A stretch of 12,793 bases of DNA, taken from M3007 sp046299435 (GTDB lineage: Bacteria; Bacteroidota; Bacteroidia; Chitinophagales; Saprospiraceae). Below the pieces are notes generated by a model that had not been told where the DNA came from, did no database searches, and worked only from the letters and a program-made list of their open reading frames with translations. Of the stretch, positions 1 to 6,641 are shown in pieces; the first letter of the stretch is position 1; every line of letters starts with the position of its first letter. Location of the stretch: positions 1 through 12,793 of the forward strand of contig JBKBIC010000144.1 in assembly GCA_046299435.1 (NCBI GenBank), given 5' to 3'. The translations under genes were made by a program, and so were the position numbers.

Positions 1-72
1 ACACTATTTGTCCCAGCAGACTCCTTGGGAGAAAAATCCGTAAAAACTTCCCCTCAAATTTTAAAACATACT
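1..72. other. Non-coding left edge, downstream of the HerA-like gene
   Basis: This short AT-rich stretch follows the TAG stop of the minus-strand ATPase gene. It holds small overlapping inverted repeats (TCCCA at 11-15 with TGGGA at 26-30, and CTCC/GGAG around TTG). No U-tract lies behind them on the minus strand, so I do not call a terminator. The element may continue beyond the window. Confidence 0.4.
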
Positions 73-1641
73 CTAAAACCAGCCCCTCTTCTTGCTGCTG
101 CTGCGCCCGCCCAAGCCCAACACACCGAGCAGACCGCGCGTCAGTTCCCGCGCTACCGTGCGCCCGATTTGTCGGGCTGTCGGGTTGCCCAACACGTTTT
201 CAATCACGCTTTTCTCGGCCTTCCGGGAGCCGCCGGAAGGTTTGCGTTCCGCTTGCTCTTCCTCCGCTTCGGCGGCGGCGGCCTGTGCTTCTTGGATTTT
301 TCCGGTCAAGATTTCGTACGCGCTCTCGCGGTCAATGACTTGGTTGTATTTCCGCACCAGCGCGGAGCGGCCAATGATTTGGTCAATTTCCGTCGGCGTG
401 AGCACATCCATGCGGCTTTCGGGTGCGCGCATGAGCGTGTGCGCGAGCGGCGTGGGGATGCCTTTTTCGTTCAATGCGCTCACGAATGCCTCGCCGATGC
501 CGAGGTTGGTCAGCAGGTCTTCGGTTTGGTACCACTTCGTGATTGGGTAGTTTTCGGCGGCAAGTTTGATGGCCTTGCGGTCTTTGGCCGTGAACGCGCG
601 GAGGGCGTGCTGCACTTTGAGGCCCAGCTGGGCGAGCACCGAATCGGGGATGTCCGCCGGGTTTTGCGTGATGAAATACACGCCCACGCCTTTCGAGCGG
701 ATGAGTTTGATGATGGCTTCCATTTGCTGCATCAGCGCGTCGGTGGCCTCTTGGAACACGAGGTGCGCCTCGTCAATGAAGATGCACAGCTTGGGCTGCT
801 CCGCATCGCCCATTTCCGGGAACGACGCATAAATCTCCGCCAACATTTGCAACATGAACGTACTGAACAACTTAGGCCGGTCTTGCACGTCGGTCAAACG
901 CACGATGTTGATGACCCCGCGCCCGTTTTCGTCCATGCGGCACAGGTCTTCGACCTCGAACGAGGTTTCGCCAAAAAACAGCTCCGCGCCCTGTTGCTCC
1001 AACTCGACCACTTTGCGGAGTATCGTGCCCGCCGTCGCCGCGCTGAACTGCCCATACTCGGCCTCGATTTCTTCCTTGCCCTCGTTGCCGAGGTATTGCA
1101 GCACTTTTTTGAAGTCTTTGAGGTCGAGCAGCGGCAACTGGCGGTCGTCGCAATATTTGAACACGACAGCCACTACCCCGCCCTGCGTGTCGTTCAGCCC
1201 CAAAATCCGGCTGAAAAGCACCGGGCCGAACTCGCTCACCGTTGCCCGCAGGCGCACGCCTTTTTCGCCGGAAAGCGTCAGGAACTCCACCGAATTGCCA
1301 GTCGGGTGCCACGACACGCCGATTTTCCCGGCGCGTTCCGTGATTTTCGGGTTGTCGGAGCCGGGCATCGCCACGCCCGAAAGGTCGCCCTTGATGTCCA
1401 TGAGCAGGCACGGCACGCCGTTGGCGGCCAGTTGCTCGGCGATGAGTTGTAGGCTTTTGGTTTTGCCTGTGCCCGTCGCGCCTGCGATGAGGCCGTGCCG
1501 GTTCATGGTGCGGAGCGGGACTTTGATTTGCACACCGTGCTGGGCCTCGCCGTCGAGCATGGCCCCGCCGAGCACGATGGATGCGCCGGAAAAGGTATAG
1601 CCTGCGGTTATTTCGGAGATGAAATCTGCTTTGTTTGCCAT
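73..1641 (-). CDS. DUF853/YjgR-type HerA-like ATPase (putative helicase)
   Basis: The 522-residue protein is a cytoplasmic P-loop ATPase of the HerA/FtsK superfamily, DUF853 group (E. coli YjgR-like). Walker A is GATGTGKT at residues 54-61. A conserved MDIKGDLSG follows at 81-89. Walker B is LCIFIDEAHLVF at 285-296, with D290 and E291 as the likely metal-binding and catalytic acids. ITQNPADIP (324-332) and RAFTAKDRKA (348-357) match the sensor and arginine regions of the family. An Ala/Glu-rich linker (about 450-468) leads into a basic, Gly-rich tail ending KKRGWF, which is usual for the family. Length is normal. The ATG at 1641 has a near-consensus -7 box TACCTTCA (1659-1666) 18 bases upstream. 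The in vivo role of DUF853 proteins is not well defined. No NurA nuclease is adjacent, so a HerA-NurA end-resection role is not supported. Family assignment is firm; function is uncertain. Confidence 0.93.
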   Translation of the reverse strand: MANKADFISEITAGYTFSGASIVLGGAMLDGEAQHGVQIKVPLRTMNRHGLIAGATGTGKTKSLQLIAEQLAANGVPCLLMDIKGDLSGVAMPGSDNPKITERAGKIGVSWHPTGNSVEFLTLSGEKGVRLRATVSEFGPVLFSRILGLNDTQGGVVAVVFKYCDDRQLPLLDLKDFKKVLQYLGNEGKEEIEAEYGQFSAATAGTILRKVVELEQQGAELFFGETSFEVEDLCRMDENGRGVINIVRLTDVQDRPKLFSTFMLQMLAEIYASFPEMGDAEQPKLCIFIDEAHLVFQEATDALMQQMEAIIKLIRSKGVGVYFITQNPADIPDSVLAQLGLKVQHALRAFTAKDRKAIKLAAENYPITKWYQTEDLLTNLGIGEAFVSALNEKGIPTPLAHTLMRAPESRMDVLTPTEIDQIIGRSALVRKYNQVIDRESAYEILTGKIQEAQAAAAEAEEEQAERKPSGGSRKAEKSVIENVLGNPTARQIGRTVARELTRGLLGVLGLGGRSSSKKRGWF

Positions 1642-1697
1642 TTTTTCGGATTTCAGAATGAAGGTAATATTGAGATATTCGCTTTGAAATCAAACTC

Positions 1698-2219
1698 TCA
1701 GCCAAATTTTTTAGTCAGTTTGGGAAATATGAACCCCACGTTTTCCTCCGTCCAATCCATTGTTATTTCAGGGTACATCTCTGTCGGCATAGCATCCCGT
1801 AATGCCCAGTATGTCTCGTCGTCTTGCCCTGTTTTAATGACAAAAGCATTGTTGGCAGCACTCATAATCAATTCGCACTCAATTCCATCGCCAACTTGAT
1901 CATCCTGAATATATCGAGCCAGATACTCTGGGTTTTCAAGTGTTTTTTCAAAAACATCTTGGCCTTGTGCTATCAGCCATGCTCGGAAATAATCAAAGCC
2001 ATCGTCCGAACAGCCGCCATTAATGATGAAGGCGGCAGCCCACAGCCGGGATTGATAAGACTTGCAGTGAAAATGATCGAATATCCTGTCAAAAGCCAAA
2101 ATGTCCTCGACCGACCGCTTGGCCAACGCCTCGGTTAGCAGTTGCGCTTGCAAGTCGCCGTCGCCTCCCGATTCCTTTTTAGCCCTTTCAATCAAGTTCC
2201 AGAATTCAGCCTCGCCCAA
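1698..2219 (-). CDS. DUF4240 domain protein, likely the 3' part of a frameshifted WGR-DUF4240 gene
   Basis: The frame encodes a DUF4240-type domain: GEAEFWNLIERAK at the start, and a core LWAAAFIINGGCSDDGFDYF around residues 59-78 followed by RAWLIAQG. The family's function is unknown. The only in-frame start is TTG at 2219; an in-frame TGA at 2262-2264 closes the frame upstream, and no ATG or GTG lies between. The codons between that TGA and the TTG read GYVEQNTPDAGLL, which continues the WGR domain encoded just upstream in the other frame. I therefore think this is the second half of one protein of about 248 residues, not a separate gene. It ends 56 bases before the HerA-like ATPase, in the same direction. 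Either the gene is broken, an A was added in sequencing, or a slip at the A7 run restores the protein. Confidence 0.8.
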   Translation of the reverse strand: MGEAEFWNLIERAKKESGGDGDLQAQLLTEALAKRSVEDILAFDRIFDHFHCKSYQSRLWAAAFIINGGCSDDGFDYFRAWLIAQGQDVFEKTLENPEYLARYIQDDQVGDGIECELIMSAANNAFVIKTGQDDETYWALRDAMPTEMYPEITMDWTEENVGFIFPKLTKKFG

Positions 2220-2445
2220 AAGGCCAGCGTCGGGCGTGTTTTGTTCGACGTACCCTTTTTTTCACCTTCTCTCGAATGAGATTCTCGGCCTCTTTTTGAG
2301 CGGATTCCGGCGAGTCGAAATCCTTTTCATTGGCTACCCCGGCAGTCCCTGTTTTGCCGAAGAGCACGGTTACTTTGTTTTCTGCTGTTTCGATTGACCA
2401 GAACTTGTCTGATTTGCCGTCTTTGAAGGTGAAATATCGTTTCAT
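2206..2445 (-). CDS. WGR domain protein, likely the 5' part of a frameshifted WGR-DUF4240 gene
   Basis: Residues 1-63 form a WGR-type domain, a small fold found in PARPs and in many bacterial proteins where it can bind nucleic acid. FWSIETAENKVTVLFGKTGT carries FGK (29-31) at the WGR signature position, followed by a helix rich in E and K (47-63) ending EKVKK. After an A7 run the frame gives RVRRTKHARRWPFGRG and stops at 2206; this tail looks like out-of-frame sequence. Dropping one A gives KVKKGYVEQ and joins the DUF4240 frame. The ATG at 2445 is a good start, with the A-rich leader CAATTTTT and a near-consensus -7 box TACCTTCG at 2467-2474. It begins 36 bases after the stop of the HMG-CoA synthase gene. 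Domain identity is fairly sure; as an independent 79-residue protein it is doubtful. Confidence 0.75.
   Translation of the reverse strand: MKRYFTFKDGKSDKFWSIETAENKVTVLFGKTGTAGVANEKDFDSPESAQKEAENLIREKVKKRVRRTKHARRWPFGRG
2256..2262 (-). other. A7 run at the WGR/DUF4240 frame change
   Basis: The minus strand reads GTG followed by seven A and GGGTAC. In the WGR frame this gives V K K R V; with six A it gives V K K G Y V, which fits a WGR domain and runs on into DUF4240. The change needed is +1 (loss of one A), so a classical -1 ribosomal slip would not do it. Loss of one A by polymerase slippage, an indel mutation or a sequencing error all fit. Confidence 0.7.
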
Positions 2446-2466
2446 AAAAATTGGGTTAGTTCGCTG

Positions 2467-2474
2467 CGAAGGTA
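2467..2474 (-). promoter_or_regulatory. Possible -7 box for the WGR gene
   Basis: TACCTTCG on the minus strand matches the Bacteroidota -7 consensus TAnnTTTG at 5 of its 6 fixed positions. It sits between the HMG-CoA synthase stop and the WGR ATG. I see no convincing -33 TTG at the usual distance, so the call is weak and the genes may instead be cotranscribed. Confidence 0.3.
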
Positions 2475-2481
2475 AAAAAGC

Positions 2482-3855
2482 CTACTGCACGCCATAATAC
2501 CGTGCCCCCAACGTCACCCCCGATTGCCCAATTTCGCGCAGCGCAAAGCCGCCTTCTGCGGCAAAAACCGGTCCGGTTTGCGCCCCGGTATGCAGCAGTT
2601 CGTATTGGTCGCAATCCACCGGGCGGCGGTTTTTGAGTTTCTCGAACACGCGGAAATGCCGCGCCACGTCCGCCCAATTTTTCTGCACGACGGCCTCGAA
2701 AACTTTGGCTTTCGAGCCGCTGCCGTAGGCCACGAAGCCCAGCCGTTTGCCCGCCAAGTTTTTGCCTTCGGCAAAATCCGACTCCACCGTGGACATCAGC
2801 GCGAGGAAAATGGAGGCCGTGTAGAGGTTGCCAACTTCGCTGCTGGCGCGCTGGGCCTTCTCCAATTTCTCCTGCACGAATTTTTGATAAAGCCTTGATT
2901 CAGAGACGCTTTTAAGGAATTGGCCCTGCGCTTTCTCCAAACTTTTTTTGTCCGAAAACTGCCCAACCTCCGGCTCTGTGAAGCCGAAACGCGCCGCGTC
3001 CGAGGCCCACGCGCCTTTCATTTTTCGCTCCCGGACGAACTGCTCGACGTACATCCGCTTGGCATGGAACGAATATGGCAGGTGGAAAATCATCCGCGCC
3101 CAGCGTTCGGAAATGGCCGGAAACTGCTCGGCGCGGAACACTTTTTTCGCCACCGCCCGCCGCCGAAAATCGTCCAGTGCCTCGGTCATGCGGTTTTGGT
3201 AGCACAGGTTCGAGAACTGGCCATCGAACACAGGCGTTTCGGTGAATCGCTCGCGGCGCGGCTTGTAAAAATCATGCACGCTCTCCATCGCCACGCCGAA
3301 CAGGTTGCGGACAGCCAGCAGCCGGGGCGACCAACTGACCAGCATCGCCACCGAGCCCGCGCCCTGCGTGTACTCGCCCGTGCTGCCGAGTTCATATTTG
3401 GCAATGTCGCTGGCGACGACGATGGCCATGTTTTCGCGGTCGGTCGCCACCCAATCGAGGCAGTTTTGCAGCGCGTCCGTCGCGCCGATGCAGGCAAAAG
3501 TCATGTCCAGCACGTCGCAGTTTTGGAAACAATCTGCGCCCCAACGCCCGGCCACGCGGTCGGCCACCATGCCGACGGCGTAGGTCGCGGTCGGTTTCGC
3601 CATGTCGAGTGCGCTTTCGGTGCCCATGTACACCCGCCCGATGCGGCGCGGGTCGAGGTTGTTGCGTTCGATGAGTTCGGCGATGGCTTCGGCGGCCATC
3701 GTGGCTGCGTCTTCGTGCGCGTCGGGAAGGGCCATTTTTTGGAGGCCGAGGCCGTGCGCGAGTTTTTCAAACGGGATTTGCCGCCGTTCGGCCAGTGCGC
3801 GGATGTCGAGGTAGATTTTCGGGACGTAAAACGCCATGTCGTCAATGCCAACCAT
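2482..3855 (-). CDS. Hydroxymethylglutaryl-CoA synthase family protein
   Basis: The 457-residue thiolase-fold enzyme is expected to condense acetyl-CoA with acetoacetyl-CoA to HMG-CoA, the second step of the mevalonate route to isoprenoids, in the cytoplasm. The N-terminus GIDDMAFYVPKIYLD is typical of bacterial MvaS. The catalytic triad can be placed: Glu80 in GTESALDMAKP, Cys122 in DMTFACIGATDAL and His258 in MIFHLPYSFHAKRM. GNLYTASIFLALMS (342-355) and GFVAYGSGSKAKVFE (373-387) are further family signatures. It is longer than the roughly 390 residues of Gram-positive MvaS; the extra length lies mostly between His258 and residue 342. No other mevalonate gene is in the window, so a role in beta-branching of polyketides cannot be excluded, but no ACP or ketosynthase is nearby. 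The ATG at 3855 gives the family N-terminus. The gene symbol mvaS would be reasonable but is left blank. Confidence 0.92.
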   Translation of the reverse strand: MVGIDDMAFYVPKIYLDIRALAERRQIPFEKLAHGLGLQKMALPDAHEDAATMAAEAIAELIERNNLDPRRIGRVYMGTESALDMAKPTATYAVGMVADRVAGRWGADCFQNCDVLDMTFACIGATDALQNCLDWVATDRENMAIVVASDIAKYELGSTGEYTQGAGSVAMLVSWSPRLLAVRNLFGVAMESVHDFYKPRRERFTETPVFDGQFSNLCYQNRMTEALDDFRRRAVAKKVFRAEQFPAISERWARMIFHLPYSFHAKRMYVEQFVRERKMKGAWASDAARFGFTEPEVGQFSDKKSLEKAQGQFLKSVSESRLYQKFVQEKLEKAQRASSEVGNLYTASIFLALMSTVESDFAEGKNLAGKRLGFVAYGSGSKAKVFEAVVQKNWADVARHFRVFEKLKNRRPVDCDQYELLHTGAQTGPVFAAEGGFALREIGQSGVTLGARYYGVQ

Positions 3856-3863
3856 GCTTTTTC

Positions 3864-3887
3864 GAGTGATGAATTATGAGTGATGAA
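3864..3887. repeat. Direct repeat of a 10-mer upstream of the HMG-CoA synthase gene
   Basis: GAGTGATGAA occurs at 3864-3873 and again at 3878-3887, separated by TTAT. On the minus strand this is TTCATCACTC, ATAA, TTCATCACTC, ending 8 bases before the ATG at 3855. It lies in the leader or core promoter of the gene. It could be an operator, or a small short-sequence repeat of the TTCATAA type known from many genomes. Confidence 0.6.
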
Positions 3888-3909
3888 CGATAAATTTGGA
3901 AGCAAAACG

Positions 3910-3945
3910 CCCGTTTCCCGGTCGGCGCAGCCTCCGGGAAACGGG
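3910..3945 (-). terminator. Perfect 12-bp hairpin, probable terminator of the Uma2 / sugar-utilisation unit
   Basis: CCCGTTTCCCGG (3910-3921) and CCGGGAAACGGG (3934-3945) are exact inverted repeats with a 12-base loop. Read on the minus strand the stem is followed by CGTTTTGC, a short U-rich stretch, and it lies 77 bases after the Uma2 stop. This fits a Rho-independent terminator of moderate strength. On the plus strand the stem is followed by ATTTTC, but no gene ends there. Confidence 0.55.
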
Positions 3946-4021
3946 ATTTTCAAAATTTGGTTGGAAAAAACTTGGTGGCGGGCGAATGCAGAGCGGGCCG
4001 AAAGGCTCACTGGGGGGAGGT

Positions 4022-4615
4022 TTATTTGGCGAAAATTGCTTGGGCGGTCATTTCAAAATCGGGCAGCACAGGTGCCGCGCTGCACATGGTTTCGCCTTCG
4101 CAAACGGTGATTTTGGTCGGGGACGTGAACACATAAACGGTCTCCCAAGCAGGCACGATTTGCCAAATCACGCGCACCCCAGCGGCAAAATATTCGCGGA
4201 CTTTGGCCCCGACTGCCTCAAAACTATCCGTCGGCGAGATGATTTCGATGACGAATTCGGAGACGGTTTCGTCGTTGTTCGCCAGCTTTTGGGCCGTGAG
4301 CAAGGCCAAATCAGGCCGACGCAATTGGGTTGCGGAAGTCAGTTGGTCGAGTTCGCTGGCCAATTCATCCCCGTTTTTGAAAGCCTCCGTTTGGATGAAT
4401 CTGCGTGTGAGGTTTTTGACGATGTGATATTGCTTGACCTTCATAGGGTTGGGTGTTTTCTCGACGATGCCGTTGTTGAACTCATACTTGAAGCCGTCCT
4501 CTCGGTCGGAGTATTTTTTCCGAAAGGCTTCGAGCGTGAGCGGACGCGGTGCCCGCTTGGGTTTGGCGGGCTTCGGCGCGGTTTGCGGCACGGGTGCGGT
4601 GGCGGTGGTCGTCAT
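4022..4615 (-). CDS. Uma2 family (DUF820) PD-(D/E)XK endonuclease-like protein
   Basis: The 197-residue protein belongs to the Uma2/DUF820 group of PD-(D/E)XK fold proteins, abundant in cyanobacteria and some Bacteroidota, with no settled role. The core shows RRPDLALL (D102), FVIEIISPTDS (E124 as the second acid) and KVREYFAAGVRVIWQIVP (K138 to 154), the usual order of acid, E-x-I and lysine/aGV-W motifs. The first 26 residues are Thr/Pro/Lys/Ala-rich and probably disordered. I chose the ATG at 4615: a -7 box TACCTTTG (4634-4641) lies just upstream and would place the transcript start after the longer ATG candidates at 4684 and 4651. The 4684 start would overlap the GH13 stop by ATGA and add QVSGLYPR from a hairpin sequence. 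It is the last gene of a same-strand run that begins with the MFS transporter. Confidence 0.85.
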   Translation of the reverse strand: MTTTATAPVPQTAPKPAKPKRAPRPLTLEAFRKKYSDREDGFKYEFNNGIVEKTPNPMKVKQYHIVKNLTRRFIQTEAFKNGDELASELDQLTSATQLRRPDLALLTAQKLANNDETVSEFVIEIISPTDSFEAVGAKVREYFAAGVRVIWQIVPAWETVYVFTSPTKITVCEGETMCSAAPVLPDFEMTAQAIFAK

Positions 4616-4633
4616 GCGATGGGTGATTTTTGG

Positions 4634-4641
4634 CAAAGGTA
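4634..4641 (-). promoter_or_regulatory. -7 box TACCTTTG in front of the Uma2 gene
   Basis: The minus strand carries a full match to TAnnTTTG, with its final G 19 positions before the A of the ATG at 4615. I see no clear TTG -33 element at 17-21 bases upstream. The box suggests that the nuclease-like gene can be transcribed on its own and that the downstream ATG is the true start. Confidence 0.5.
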
Positions 4642-4663
4642 AACGCTTCATTGTTCGGGGATA

Positions 4664-4678
4664 CAGGCCGGAGACCTG
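4664..4678 (-). repeat. Small hairpin between the GH13 and Uma2 genes
   Basis: On the minus strand CAGGTC, TCC, GGCCTG forms a 6-bp stem with one G-U pair and a 3-base loop. It begins three bases after the GH13 stop codon. No U-tract follows. It resembles a REP-like palindrome, but it occurs only once here. Confidence 0.4.
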
Positions 4679-4680
4679 CG

Positions 4681-6594
4681 TCATTTCATCAGTTCCAGCA
4701 CGAGCGGACTGTTTTTCGGCAAATTGAGTTTGGAAAGGTCGGTCAAGATTTCGCCGGTCACGACGTTTTTGGCCTTCGTGAAGCCGCGCATCCGCTCCTC
4801 GAAACGGCTGGTTTCCAATGTTTTATCCGAGTTGGCCGTGTTCAGCGTGACCATGACGGTCTTCGCATCGTCGTACCGGAAATAGGTGTACAGCCCGTCC
4901 GCCGGGACGAATTGCATGAGTTTCCCGGTTTGCAACGCGGGCGTTTGGTTGCGGTAATGGATGAGCGTGCGGGCAAAGTTGAACGCCTCGTTTTCCTGTG
5001 CCGTGCGCCCGGCGGCGGTGAATTTGTTGGCCGCGTCGCCCGCCCAGCCGCCGGGGAAATCCTTGCGGATGTTGCCGTGCGAAGGCCAAGCGTTGCCCGT
5101 GCCGAGTATCTCGGTGGCGTAGTAAATCTGCGGGATGCCGCGCGTGGTCAGCAGGAAAGCCATGCCCGATTTGTACTTGTTGAAGTCCTCGCCGACGGTC
5201 GTGTAAAACCGCGTAAAGTCGTGATTGTCAAGCATGATCACGTTGCGGTACGGGTCTTCGTAAAAGTAATCTTGCGCCAGCGTGTAGTAAATCCGCGCCG
5301 CGCCCTCCGTCCAGCCTTGCTCGCGGGTGAGGGCTTCTTGGATGGCGAAGCAGACCTGAAAATCCACGACGCTCGGCAAGTTTGAATCGAACTTGGCGCG
5401 GCGCATCGGCTGGTTGTCGGCAAAAAAGCCCTGCACCGCCACGCCGTGCTCCCAGATTTCGCCAAACATATTCATCTGCGGGTACTCGGCTTTGATGGCC
5501 TTGCACCAGTTGCTGCAAAATGTTTGGTCACTGTAAGTATAGGTGTCAATCCGAAAATCGTCAATGCCCGCGTATTCCACCCACCAAATCGCCTGCTGAA
5601 TCAAGTAGTTGGCAACGTGCGGGTTGCGCTGGTTCAGGTCGGGCATGTGGCGGTCGAACCAGCCGTCGTTGAACAGTTTTTTGTCCATTTCGGAGGCATA
5701 CGGGTCAAGCAAAGTCGGGGCGCGGTAGGTCGTTTGTGTGTACTGCGGCCATTGGTTCAGCCAATCTTTCGCGGGCATATCCTGCATCCAATAGTGGCCG
5801 CTGCCGATGTGGTTGAGCACCACGTCGCGCACCATTTTGATGCCCCGGCGGTGGCAGTTCGCCACGAGGTCGCGGAACTGCTCGTTCGTGCCAAAACGCC
5901 TGTCCACGCGGTAATGGTCGGTCACGGCATAGCCGTGATAGCTCGCGTCTTGCTGGTCGTTTTCAAGTTCGGGATTGAGCCAAATGGTCGAAATGCCGAG
6001 GTCTTGGATGTAATCCAGATGGTCGGCGATGCCTTTCAAATCTCCGCCGTGCCGCCCGACGAGCGAGTCGCGCTGCAAGCCCTGTTTCATGCCCGCCACG
6101 TTGTCGTTCGAGGGGTCGCCGTTGGCAAATCGGTCAGGGAAAATGAGGTAAATCACGTCCTTCGGGTTCGTGCCTTGCGCCGTCAGCCCGGCCCGCCGTT
6201 CCAAAATCGGGAACTCGTGGGCAAACGTGAAATCGGCTTTGTCGAACCGGAACACCACCTTGCCGGGCTTGGCCTTCGGCGAAATGTGGAGCGTCAGGAA
6301 CAAGTAGTTCGGGTTGTCGGTCTTGGCGACTTTCTCCAAAGTCACGCCCGCGTATTTGTCCAAACGGACATTGAACGAGGCCACGTCGCGTCGGTTGACG
6401 AGCACTTCCACGCGGTTCCATTTCAGCCCGACCCACCAGTTGGCGGGTTCGACGCGGATTGGGTCGGCAGCCATCAAACTCGGCACCGTGCGCGGCGCGA
6501 GGGCGCGGCGGTGCGGGTTGCCGATGTAGTTTTTGCAGGCCGCTTGGGGCGCGAACGCCAGCCAAAGGACGGCGAGATACAGGATGTTTTTCAT
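4681..6594 (-). CDS. Exported GH13 alpha-amylase family enzyme (cyclomaltodextrinase/neopullulanase-like)
   Basis: The 637-residue protein is a glycoside hydrolase family 13 enzyme that should cleave alpha-1,4-glucans such as maltodextrins or cyclodextrins. Residues 1-19 form a signal peptide (MKN, a hydrophobic ILYLAVLWLAFA core, then PQAA before Cys20), so it acts in the periplasm or at the surface; the site does not fit a lipobox well. Residues 45-130 are a beta-rich N-terminal domain of cyclomaltodextrinase type. The catalytic barrel follows: region I DVVLNHIG (257-264), region II GIDDFRID with nucleophile D350, region III MFGEIW with acid/base E379, region IV MLDNHD with D459. Residues 560-637 form a C-terminal beta domain. 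All catalytic residues are present. The gene follows the Rpn gene by 47 bases and the MFS transporter lies beyond that, which suggests a maltodextrin utilisation unit. Exact specificity cannot be read from the sequence. Confidence 0.93.
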   Translation of the reverse strand: MKNILYLAVLWLAFAPQAACKNYIGNPHRRALAPRTVPSLMAADPIRVEPANWWVGLKWNRVEVLVNRRDVASFNVRLDKYAGVTLEKVAKTDNPNYLFLTLHISPKAKPGKVVFRFDKADFTFAHEFPILERRAGLTAQGTNPKDVIYLIFPDRFANGDPSNDNVAGMKQGLQRDSLVGRHGGDLKGIADHLDYIQDLGISTIWLNPELENDQQDASYHGYAVTDHYRVDRRFGTNEQFRDLVANCHRRGIKMVRDVVLNHIGSGHYWMQDMPAKDWLNQWPQYTQTTYRAPTLLDPYASEMDKKLFNDGWFDRHMPDLNQRNPHVANYLIQQAIWWVEYAGIDDFRIDTYTYSDQTFCSNWCKAIKAEYPQMNMFGEIWEHGVAVQGFFADNQPMRRAKFDSNLPSVVDFQVCFAIQEALTREQGWTEGAARIYYTLAQDYFYEDPYRNVIMLDNHDFTRFYTTVGEDFNKYKSGMAFLLTTRGIPQIYYATEILGTGNAWPSHGNIRKDFPGGWAGDAANKFTAAGRTAQENEAFNFARTLIHYRNQTPALQTGKLMQFVPADGLYTYFRYDDAKTVMVTLNTANSDKTLETSRFEERMRGFTKAKNVVTGEILTDLSKLNLPKNSPLVLELMK

Positions 6595-6641
6595 TGAAAA
6601 TCAATTAGTTGTCTTGCTGGATGTCTATCAGTTTCGACGGG

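Noticed and set aside
1..30. Possible end of an insertion element at the left edge
   Set aside because: Only short inverted repeats are visible, no transposase or target duplication can be seen, and the window cuts it.
25..1452. 475-residue plus-strand open frame
   Set aside because: It is antisense to the DUF853 ATPase and its product (His/Arg/Ala-rich, no motif) is what GC-rich third codon positions yield on the opposite strand.
73..1641. HerA-NurA or DUF853-based defence system with the WGR and nuclease genes
   Set aside because: The ATPase has no adjacent nuclease; Rpn and Uma2 lie more than 2 kb away in another unit with sugar genes, and the immediate neighbours are metabolic or unknown.
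3891..3898. TAAATTTG on the plus strand as a promoter, possibly for a small RNA covering the 3910-3945 hairpin
   Set aside because: No -33 element at a fitting distance and no plus-strand gene downstream; a chance match is likely in AT-rich sequence.
5446..6597. 383-residue plus-strand open frame
   Set aside because: Antisense shadow of the GH13 gene, rich in V, R and H, without a protein-like pattern.
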